DNA from: Segatella hominis
GTDB lineage: Bacteria > Bacteroidota > Bacteroidia > Bacteroidales > Bacteroidaceae
DNA: 64,000 nt
NCBI RefSeq assembly: GCF_019249725.2
Contig: NZ_CP137559.1
Span: 3,227,001-3,291,000, forward strand
Direction: 5' to 3'
In this document: positions 26,640 to 33,062 of the stretch, in pieces
Numbering within the stretch: position 1 is the first letter of the stretch
Layout: the number at the start of each line of letters is the position of its first letter
Notes under the pieces: model-generated
Databases searched by the model: none
What the model was told of the DNA's origin: nothing
The model's input: only the letters and a program-made list of their open reading frames with translations
Program-made: the position numbers and the translations under genes

Positions 26640-26671
26640 CAAAGATACGTTTTTCTTCTGAAAGAAGCAAG
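26640..26671 (-). promoter_or_regulatory. Module promoter P2 (DUF4160-DUF2442 pair)
   Basis: CTTG (26668-26671), 20 bp, TATCTTTG (26640-26647) on the minus strand. The spacer holds the perfect palindrome CTTCT-GAA-AGAAG. Confidence 0.8.
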
Positions 26672-26709
26672 GATTTATTGGAAAATGTTTGAGGGTGAGG
26701 GAGATAAAA

Positions 26710-26758
26710 AAGGTGTATCCTCGCTTGCCCGATGTGTGGGGCAAGAAGGATACACCTT
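26710..26758 (-). terminator. GGTGTATCC-type terminator, copy B
   Basis: AAGGTGTATCC (26710-26720) with GGATACACCTT (26748-26758), inner CTTGCCC/GGGCAAG. It starts 7 bases beyond the stop of Rpn copy 2 and is followed by T-rich sequence on the minus strand. Confidence 0.88.
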
Positions 26759-26764
26759 ATTATA

Positions 26765-27628
26765 TTATAGTCCTTTAATTTCCTGCTCTGTCAAACCAGT
26801 AATTAAAGCAATCTGCTCTATGCTCAATCCATTAGCCAGCATTTTGCGGGCAATGTCATTTTTCTCTTTGGTTCTTCCTTCTTCCATACCTTCCAGTCTT
26901 GCATTTCCCAAAACATCATTTTGAATCATGATGGCATTGATGTGCTCATCGTATGCATAACGTTCAGCATCCGACATGGAATAGTATTTCAGCTTCTCAC
27001 GAGCTTCCTGCAGACCTGGCGCTTGGGTTTCAGGAGAGATGACACCATTCTTCAGATACTCAACCCATTCTTCCAATGGTGATTTAGCCACCCTATTGAA
27101 TTCATTAACTCGAACCAGAATATAGGTTGGGAATATCTCTGAAGGCGATTTTCGCACTATCGTATCTTTCTCCTTAGTGCTGATGATCAGATGGTCTTGG
27201 GTATGCAAGCCCACGAAGTTATTTTGTCCCACATAAATATAGTCAGAACCCTTGCCCAGATCAAAGTACAGAATGCTGATGGAATATACCTTCTTCACCT
27301 CTTTGTAGGTATTTCCCAGATTGATATGCTCTGTGATGGCTTTGGCTACTCCATAGAGCACACGCTCCAGGTAATACAGTTCACTTGTGTTCTGTATCTC
27401 GACGATAATGATTTCTCCCTTGCTGTTTTTGGCCTTGATATCTACTCGGTTGAATTTGTCATCCGCTTCTTGTTGGTTTCCTTCACTTTCCAGAATATCA
27501 ACAATCTTGATAGGTTCATTCAGAAACACTGTCAGGAAGCCCTCAAGCACCCCAAAGTTCGCCTTCTGGCGAAGCAAACGCTTAATAGCCCAGTCAAAAC
27601 GTATGTATCTATCTCTTAGCTCTGTCAT
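26765..27628 (-). CDS. Rpn family PD-(D/E)XK nuclease/putative transposase, copy 2
   Basis: The 287-residue protein is nearly identical to copy 1 through residue about 245. The same D63/E77/Q79 nuclease residues are present. Differences concentrate at the C-terminus: copy 2 has one EGR turn followed by TKEKNDIARKMLANGLSIEQI, whereas copy 1 carries extra EGR/EGK repeats. The leader carries one palindromic hairpin and an AAGGAGG ribosome site. Synonymous differences are spread through the gene, so the duplication is not brand new. Confidence 0.88.
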   Translation of the reverse strand: MTELRDRYIRFDWAIKRLLRQKANFGVLEGFLTVFLNEPIKIVDILESEGNQQEADDKFNRVDIKAKNSKGEIIIVEIQNTSELYYLERVLYGVAKAITEHINLGNTYKEVKKVYSISILYFDLGKGSDYIYVGQNNFVGLHTQDHLIISTKEKDTIVRKSPSEIFPTYILVRVNEFNRVAKSPLEEWVEYLKNGVISPETQAPGLQEAREKLKYYSMSDAERYAYDEHINAIMIQNDVLGNARLEGMEEGRTKEKNDIARKMLANGLSIEQIALITGLTEQEIKGL

Positions 27629-27686
27629 ATTTGCCTCCTTATTTTAATGATTCAACTTTCGTGCTGCACAGATTATGCCAGTGAGC

Positions 27687-27712
27687 GCAATGAAAGCTTG
27701 CTTTCAAATTGC
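27687..27712 (-). repeat. Leader palindrome of Rpn copy 2
   Basis: GCAAT-GAAAGC-TT-GCTTTC-AA-ATTGC: same hairpin as in the 25333-25464 units, here as a single copy between promoter P3 and the gene. Confidence 0.8.
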
Positions 27713-27732
27713 CGAGTGCAACTTTTCTTCTG

Positions 27733-27764
27733 CAAAGATACGCTTTTCTTCTGAAAGAAGCAAG
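27733..27764 (-). promoter_or_regulatory. Module promoter P3 (Rpn copy 2)
   Basis: CTTG (27761-27764), 20 bp with CTTCT-GAA-AGAAG, TATCTTTG (27733-27740) on the minus strand. Confidence 0.82.
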
Positions 27765-27802
27765 GATTTATTGGAAAATGTTTGAGGGTGAGGGAGATAA
27801 AA

Positions 27803-27851
27803 AAGGTGTATCCTCGCTTGCCCGATGTGTGGGGCAAGAAGGATACACCTT
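27803..27851 (-). terminator. GGTGTATCC-type terminator, copy C
   Basis: AAGGTGTATCC (27803-27813) and GGATACACCTT (27841-27851), virtually identical to copy B, just beyond the truncated Rpn copy 3. Confidence 0.88.
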
Positions 27852-27857
27852 ATTATA

Positions 27858-28196
27858 TTATAGTTCTTTTATTTCCTTTTCTGTCAAACCGATAATTAAA
27901 GCTATCTGCTCTATGCTCAATCCGTTATCCAGCATTTTGCGGGCGATATTGTTTTTCTCTTCAGCCCTACCTTCTTCCATATCTTCCAATCTTGCATTTC
28001 CCAAAACATCATTTTGAATCATGATGGCATTGATGTGCTCATCGTATGCATAACGTTCAGCATCCGACATGGAATAGTATTTCAGCTTCTCACGGGCTTC
28101 CTGCAGACCTGGTGCCTGGGTTTCTGGCGAGATGACTCCATTTTTCAGGTATTCTACCCATTCTTCCAATGGAGATTTAGCCACCTTGTTGAATTC
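27858..28196 (-). pseudogene. Rpn family copy 3, N-terminus lost
   Basis: Only the last about 112 codons remain, highly similar to copy 2 (KSPLEEWVEYLKNG, then SDAERYAYDEHINAIM). Homology stops abruptly at GAATTC (about 28191-28196), where unrelated sequence leading to the ATPase gene begins. The lost part contains the whole nuclease core and the promoter. An internal ATG (28184) could start a 108-residue protein, but no ribosome site supports it. Confidence 0.85.
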
Positions 28197-28242
28197 GCGC
28201 GGCTGGTAGGCACACCTTTTTAGTATAATAAATCTAAAAATT

Positions 28243-28274
28243 TTTGGTTAGAACTCTACTTTCGCATATCTTTG
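28243..28274 (+). promoter_or_regulatory. Promoter for the first AAA/DUF4143 ATPase
   Basis: TTTG (28243-28246), 20 bp, TATCTTTG (28267-28274): exact consensus. It fires directly into the dyad repeat at 28275-28315. Confidence 0.85.
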
Positions 28275-28315
28275 CACTTAAAAAAAGTGGCACATGTGCC
28301 AGAAATTTTAAGTAG
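28275..28315 (+). repeat. 41-bp direct repeat with dyad symmetry, upstream copy
   Basis: Contains the perfect 14-bp palindrome TGGCACATGTGCCA (28288-28301) inside outer arms ACTTAAAA (28276-28283) and TTTTAAGT (28307-28314). It lies between the promoter -7 element and the ATPase start codon (28317). The second copy, 39/41 identical, lies just after the gene at 29576-29616. Confidence 0.85.
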
Positions 28316-28316
28316 C

Positions 28317-29570
28317 ATGAAGGAAATTAAGCGCGAATATTATCTCAACCAACTCATATCAAGCAAACAAAATGGCTTGATAAAGATAGTTACAGGTATC
28401 AGAAGATGTGGCAAATCATATCTTCTATTCAAGTTGTTTAGAGATCATCTCCTGGCAGATGGCATTTCTCCAGACCATATTATATCTCTGGCTTTGGATG
28501 ATATACTGAACGATGAATACTGTGACCCCAAGAAACTGCTACACTATATTAAAGGTAACATCAAAGATTCTGAAATTCATTATGTCCTATTGGATGAAGT
28601 TCAAATGGTAAACAACTTTGTTGGAGCCTTGAACAGTCTTCTTCATATAGACAATGTGGATGTCTACGTAACAGGAAGCAATTCTAAGTTTCTATCTTCC
28701 GACATTGCCACAGAGTTCAGAGGAAGAGGTGATGAAATACGTATTTACCCTCTGTCTTTTTCAGAATATGTATCGGCTTACGATGGCAACAAAGAATATG
28801 CGTGGCGAGATTATATTACGTATGGCAGTTTGCCTTTAATCTTGTCTTTGGATACCCAGCAAAAGAAGATGAGTTATCTGCGTAATCTCTATACTACGGT
28901 GTATCTAAAAGACTTGATAGACAGAAATAATGTCAAGAAAAACACGGAGTTCGACTCTCTTGTTAAAGTAATGGCATCATCGGTAGGCTCACCATGCAAT
29001 CCGAATAAATTGAGCAACACTTTCAAGAGCGTAAGCAATGCAGACCTGTCTCCGTTAACAATCGACAATTACTTAGGATTCTTGCAAGAAGCCTTCCTGA
29101 TAGAGAAAGCGATGCGGTATGACATTAAGGGGAAAAAGTACATCGGTACATTGTCTAAATACTATTTCGTAGACTTAGGACTGCGCAATAGCCTTCTGGA
29201 TTTCCGTCAAATAGAAGAAACCCATCTCATGGAAAATGTGATATACAATGAATTACGATGCCGTGGCTATCTTGTGGATGTTGGTATGGTAGAAACTCGT
29301 ACCAGAACACCGCAACAAGGAATGATGCGCAAGCAATTGGAAGTAGATTTTGTAGTCAACAATGGCTCTAAGCGTTATTACATCCAATCTGCCCTTGCTC
29401 TTCCTGATAAGGAAAAGATAGAACAAGAATCTGCATCACTAAAACATATCTCAGATAACTTCCAGAAGATAATCATAGTAAAGGACAATATTGTTTCTCA
29501 TCACAATGAAGCAGGCATCTTGTTCATAAGCTTGTTTGATTTTCTTTTGCAACGAAACATATTAGAATAG
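28317..29570 (+). CDS. AAA ATPase with DUF4143 C-terminal domain
   Basis: The 417-residue protein has Walker A GIRRCGKS (27-34), Walker B YVLLDEVQMV (D93, E94), sensor-like VYVTGSNSKFL and the RGRGDEIRIYPLSFSEY block typical of the AAA_14/DUF4143 family. The C-terminal half ends in a nuclease-like EVDFVVN (restriction endonuclease fold expected). Role unknown; such ATPases are abundant in gut Bacteroidota and often lie in variable regions. The frame opens at TTG 28272, but that lies in the promoter and the dyad repeat, so the ATG of MKEIKREYY is the start. The gene interrupts a block of duplicated small genes. Confidence 0.9.
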   Translation: MKEIKREYYLNQLISSKQNGLIKIVTGIRRCGKSYLLFKLFRDHLLADGISPDHIISLALDDILNDEYCDPKKLLHYIKGNIKDSEIHYVLLDEVQMVNNFVGALNSLLHIDNVDVYVTGSNSKFLSSDIATEFRGRGDEIRIYPLSFSEYVSAYDGNKEYAWRDYITYGSLPLILSLDTQQKKMSYLRNLYTTVYLKDLIDRNNVKKNTEFDSLVKVMASSVGSPCNPNKLSNTFKSVSNADLSPLTIDNYLGFLQEAFLIEKAMRYDIKGKKYIGTLSKYYFVDLGLRNSLLDFRQIEETHLMENVIYNELRCRGYLVDVGMVETRTRTPQQGMMRKQLEVDFVVNNGSKRYYIQSALALPDKEKIEQESASLKHISDNFQKIIIVKDNIVSHHNEAGILFISLFDFLLQRNILE

Positions 29571-29575
29571 GCTTC

Positions 29576-29616
29576 CACTTAAAAAAAGTGGCACATGTGC
29601 CATGAATTTTAAGTAG
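29576..29616 (+). repeat. 41-bp direct repeat with dyad symmetry, downstream copy
   Basis: Same dyad as 28275-28315, including TGGCACATGTGCCA (29589-29602) and arms ACTTAAAA/TTTTAAGT; two mismatches. It begins 5 bases beyond the ATPase stop. Confidence 0.85.
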
Positions 29617-29661
29617 AGGCATCTATTCGAGCAGTCCTTAGGAAGCAAGTAAGCACTGGGA

Positions 29662-29682
29662 GGGCAGGTGTGTTACCTGCCC
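29662..29682. terminator. GGGCAGGT hairpin after the ATPase
   Basis: GGGCAGGT (29662-29669), loop GTGTT, ACCTGCCC (29675-29682): a perfect 8-bp GC-rich stem, without a following T-tract. Confidence 0.5.
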
Positions 29683-29711
29683 AATAGCAAGAATGCCCTA
29701 TAACCATAAAG

Positions 29712-29876
29712 CTACGATTGTACAACAATATATCCGTTATCCCATTCCTTAACATCCACATATCGCTTGAGGCGCTTGGGAGTACGGAATCGGATATTAC
29801 TATTGCCATATCGAAAAGAAGTCATATCTCCTTGATTAGAGAGTAACGCTTCTGATGAAAGATTCTTATTGTCCAT
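29712..29876 (-). pseudogene. Truncated copy of the 99-residue small gene
   Basis: The first about 52 codons match the gene at 25872-26171 almost exactly, including the leader with AAGGAGG. After the codons for GYIVV the sequence diverges and a stop follows two codons later (54 residues in all). The deletion junction (about 29722) coincides with the end of the ATPase insertion side. Confidence 0.85.
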
Positions 29877-29934
29877 ATTTACCTCCTTGTTTTAATGATT
29901 CAACTTTTGTGCTGCACAGATTATGCCAGCGAGC

Positions 29935-29960
29935 GCAATGAAAGCTTGCTTTCAAATTGC
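29935..29960 (-). repeat. Leader palindrome, fourth occurrence
   Basis: Same GCAAT-GAAAGC-TT-GCTTTC-AA-ATTGC hairpin as upstream of the Rpn genes, here in front of the truncated 99-residue gene copy. Confidence 0.8.
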
Positions 29961-29980
29961 CGAGTGCAGCTTTTCTTCTG

Positions 29981-30012
29981 CAAAGATACGCTTTTCTTCT
30001 GACAGAAGCAAG
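29981..30012 (-). promoter_or_regulatory. Module promoter P4
   Basis: CTTG (30009-30012), 20 bp containing CTTCT-GAC-AGAAG, TATCTTTG (29981-29988) on the minus strand; it now drives only a truncated gene. Confidence 0.78.
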
Positions 30013-30077
30013 GAATTATTGAAAAATGTTTGAGGGTGAGGGAGATAACAAAAAAAGCAAAGAAAAAGGCTTTTTTG

Positions 30078-30211
30078 TTGTCACTATCAAAATATTTATG
30101 TACTTTTGCAAAAACAAAAAACCCGGGGTCATCACCAGCATCGAATAATCTGGGAGAGGGCCTTACCGGGACTGCGCTGCAAAGATAAGAATAAAAATGG
30201 AATATACCAAA
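30078..30211. promoter_or_regulatory. Two face-to-face promoters around a structured 71-bp segment
   Basis: Plus strand: TTG (30078-30080), 20 bp, TACTTTTG (30101-30108). Minus strand: TTTG (30208-30211), 20 bp, TATCTTTG (30180-30187). Both point inward at 30109-30179, which contains CCCGG (30122-30126) and CCGGG (30166-30170) arms. No ORF of credible content lies inside. A small RNA is possible. Confidence 0.55.
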
Positions 30212-30270
30212 GATTTTTTCGAAAAAGTTTTCTTGATATTCCTTAGGGAAAAGTAATGATGAAAATTCAA

Positions 30271-30314
30271 CAATGCCCACCCTAGGTACGGTAAGTAACC
30301 ATGGGTGGGCATTG
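30271..30314. terminator. Hairpin below the second C10 protease
   Basis: CAATGCCCACCC (30271-30282) and GGGTGGGCATTG (30303-30314) are exact inverted copies, 33 bp beyond the C10 stop. Its symmetry would also stop rightward transcripts from 30101. Confidence 0.75.
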
Positions 30315-30347
30315 TCTTTAATGAATGATGCATGATAGAAGAGTTTT

Positions 30348-32099
30348 TTACTTCACAACCTTTCTCGTTGTGTCGCCTTGCTTCACAATCAATACGCCGT
30401 GAGCAGGAACATCATCAAGACAGAAGTCCTGTGTCTTCGACTTATACACCTCCTGACCTTGCATATTATATATATAGGTGTAAGGAGCAGAGACGTTCTG
30501 CTTTACAGTAACGGCAGAGATGGCAGAAGTGCCATCCTGTGCTAATGTCATCGTGCCATCGGCAGCAACGGCAAGTGTGTACATGATGGTGCCACCTACG
30601 CCTCGTAAGCATTGATAAGAACTTTCTTTGGTCGACTTAGAACCAACAAACAGCTTATAAGTTCCTGCAGAAATATTCTTTAACTCAGGCTCCTGACTCA
30701 GATTGAAATCAACTTCAGGATGATCACTATCACCATAACTAAAACCACTCAACATACCAACATAAGGTGTTTCTGTATCCGTCTCGAAAATAGAATCAGT
30801 ATAGAGTTTACTACTGTTGTCACCCATGCCTTGCAGCACGAAATCTAATCTGCCCTCGAACACGCGATGACTGTAATTATAGGCGTTAGTCAGTTTGACG
30901 TGCAACTCGTTATCGCTGATATAGAAACTATATCCGTCAGTTACCCATTGCGAAATGTTTTCTTCGTCAGCACTCGGAGTCTCCTGTTTCTTGAACCCTA
31001 AAACCATACTTTGACCAATGTTGAAACCCTCTCCGGTAAACCCAGTGATATTAGGTCTCAGAACATCAATGTCAAACCATCCGTCTCCAGACTTTCCCCA
31101 TCCCCAGTTGACATGTACTTTCCCATCTTCCTGTATACCATCGAGCAAGAAGGCATGACCTCCATCTATCTCATCGCTACCGCAGTAGAGAACAGGCTGT
31201 TTAGCTTCCATTTCTTTGCGTACCAATTCCATCCATTCCGCATCGGTATAGAAGTCGCGCTGCAGACAGCTGATAGCCAAAGAATCATATCTGAAGTTCT
31301 CGGCAAATCCCTTGGCTGCATACCATTCTATAGTACCACTGCTATTAGTCTGATAATTCATTTGACTGGCAGCACCGGCATCAGCCATCAGTGTGGCTAC
31401 GGCATCATTCTCGTCGTCGGACAATATTCCATAGCTTGACTGCATAGCTGTCCATTGATAAGTATGTCCCAGTTCTCGCTTATACCACTTAGTGGTGCCC
31501 TCTTTGTCATTTTTATCTTTATACGTAGTTACGGAATATATGCCTGTACCCTTACTTGTATCAGGATATTGATAGTACTTCATAATCTGTGCCATAGCTG
31601 TAGCTATACAACCCGTTGGGGCGGCGCTGCCATTAATCTGAGGACAAAGATTGTTGAAGGGTGTGTCCTGATTCCAGTAGGTCTTGATAAAATAGGTGGG
31701 GCGTCCACTTGCTGCCATTAGGTTAGCACGATAAGTAATACCTTTGGCTTTCATCCTTTCAAGTGATTTGTTGGCAGTATTCAGCCACCACTTCATGCCA
31801 CAAGGCATATTATTTACATCAAAGTCTTCATCAGAAATTCCAAGCACAGGCTCTATGTCGTCGTCTTTGCTGATGAACACCACCCCTTTGCCCTTGATTC
31901 CATAGACATTGACCATATCTAATGACTGATATTTCTCAACGGTAATATTGGCTGCTGCCTTCTTGGCTCCACCTGCCTGAAGATTTGAGGAGCAGAGTGC
32001 TTGCAGTGCTATTGTCTGCATTTCCTCTTCGCTTCGGTTGTTAGCGAAGTTTGGCATAGCGAGCAGAGAAGCAATAAAAAGTGTAAGAGTCTTTCTCAT
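30348..32099 (-). CDS. C10 family secreted cysteine protease linked to SusCD
   Basis: The 583-residue protein has a signal peptide (MRKTLTLFIASLLAMPNFA), a Spi/propeptide-like domain (about 20-110) and a C10 catalytic domain with C164 in PTGCIATAMAQ and H315 in IDGGHAFLLDG, then NWGWG. The tail (YIYNMQGQEVYKS, GVLIVKQGD) is a short sorting-like domain. It lies last in a minus-strand series: susC, susD, lipoprotein, protease. This suggests that the SusCD pair handles peptides or glycopeptides, though a hairpin at 32140-32172 precedes the gene and may reduce co-transcription. Confidence 0.9.
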   Translation of the reverse strand: MRKTLTLFIASLLAMPNFANNRSEEEMQTIALQALCSSNLQAGGAKKAAANITVEKYQSLDMVNVYGIKGKGVVFISKDDDIEPVLGISDEDFDVNNMPCGMKWWLNTANKSLERMKAKGITYRANLMAASGRPTYFIKTYWNQDTPFNNLCPQINGSAAPTGCIATAMAQIMKYYQYPDTSKGTGIYSVTTYKDKNDKEGTTKWYKRELGHTYQWTAMQSSYGILSDDENDAVATLMADAGAASQMNYQTNSSGTIEWYAAKGFAENFRYDSLAISCLQRDFYTDAEWMELVRKEMEAKQPVLYCGSDEIDGGHAFLLDGIQEDGKVHVNWGWGKSGDGWFDIDVLRPNITGFTGEGFNIGQSMVLGFKKQETPSADEENISQWVTDGYSFYISDNELHVKLTNAYNYSHRVFEGRLDFVLQGMGDNSSKLYTDSIFETDTETPYVGMLSGFSYGDSDHPEVDFNLSQEPELKNISAGTYKLFVGSKSTKESSYQCLRGVGGTIMYTLAVAADGTMTLAQDGTSAISAVTVKQNVSAPYTYIYNMQGQEVYKSKTQDFCLDDVPAHGVLIVKQGDTTRKVVK

Positions 32100-32139
32100 A
32101 TTATATAAATTTATTTGGGGGTAAAACTGACTCTAAACA

Positions 32140-32172
32140 AGAATGGCGAAGCACTTGTTGCTTCGCCATTCT
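32140..32172 (-). terminator. Perfect 14-bp hairpin between lipoprotein and C10 genes
   Basis: AGAATGGCGAAGCA (32140-32153), loop CTTGT, TGCTTCGCCATTCT (32159-32172). On the minus strand TTGTTTAGAG follows, so it is a terminator or partial attenuator. Confidence 0.75.
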
Positions 32173-32197
32173 CTATAGAATATAATAAACTTTTTGT

Positions 32198-33031
32198 TTA
32201 CTCGTTGGGCTCGAAAGTATCGTAACCTGAGATATTATTCAAGTTACCTGCACTTACATACCACTGCATCAAAATCATGCAGTAATAATCATCGTACATG
32301 AAGCTTGATGAGTTTACCGACTGGCGAGTGAGACCATCTGCATAAGAGATTAATCCGTAGTCACCATAAGTAAATGGAGTAGCCTGCTCAGGAACTACAA
32401 GCTGGGTGATGGTAAGTCCATTTTCGTCTGTTCCCTTTTTGTCTGTAAGATTAAAGGTCATGTGCTTACCTGTTCCCCAGAAGTTCTTGAAGCGGAAGAG
32501 TTTCGGATTGGCATCATTTACCTGTAAGGTGGCAGCCTTGGAAGCGCCAAACAACTGAGCACCGACACCATTAAAATTGTAAGTACCCTCGGCTACTGTA
32601 GTCCAGCTGTTGGCAGTAAACTGTACTGTAGCCAAAGACTTTCCACCACCTACAGCTACCACGGCTATAGTGTTGTCACCACTAAGGCTCTTGATGGTCT
32701 TGTCAATATTGGCAGCACCTTCTGCACCTTCAATCTTCTCACCATTCTCAACCACATAGTCCTTATAGCCTTCCTCGCCCAGTTGAGTAAGACGGCTTTC
32801 GTAATCAGCAGTTTTCTCTACCAGCAGATAAGCACTCTGTGTAGCGCTGTTGGTAGCGATACGAATCTGCGTATCAATATCAGCATCATTAGGCTCTGTG
32901 GCTGTGTACTGATAAAGAGTTGCTTTAGCTTGGCTATCAGAACCGATGTCGGAACCTTCATCCTCAGAGCAGGCGGTCAGCATGACTACCGAAACGAGGG
33001 CAAAGAACAGTCCATAAATATATTTTTTCAT
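32198..33031 (-). CDS. Surface lipoprotein of the SusCD locus
   Basis: The 277-residue protein has a lipoprotein signal peptide ending VVMLTAC (Cys 21) followed by SEDEG, an acidic stretch like the surface-export signal of Bacteroidota lipoproteins. The rest is beta-rich, with no catalytic motif that I recognise. In SusCD loci the gene after susD usually encodes a surface glycan- or ligand-binding protein, so that role is inferred. It lies 31 bp below susD1. Confidence 0.75.
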   Translation of the reverse strand: MKKYIYGLFFALVSVVMLTACSEDEGSDIGSDSQAKATLYQYTATEPNDADIDTQIRIATNSATQSAYLLVEKTADYESRLTQLGEEGYKDYVVENGEKIEGAEGAANIDKTIKSLSGDNTIAVVAVGGGKSLATVQFTANSWTTVAEGTYNFNGVGAQLFGASKAATLQVNDANPKLFRFKNFWGTGKHMTFNLTDKKGTDENGLTITQLVVPEQATPFTYGDYGLISYADGLTRQSVNSSSFMYDDYYCMILMQWYVSAGNLNNISGYDTFEPNE

Positions 33032-33062
33032 ATTCTTTTCTTTTATCTGTTAAACTAAAGTT

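Noticed and set aside
28272..28316. TTG start giving a longer first ATPase
   Set aside because: The codons overlap the -7 element and the dyad repeat; ATG 28317 fits the family N-terminus.
30109..30179. Structured segment as tRNA, SRP RNA or 6S RNA
   Set aside because: No cloverleaf, no SRP tetraloop motif, and too short for 6S RNA; recorded only as a possible unknown RNA.
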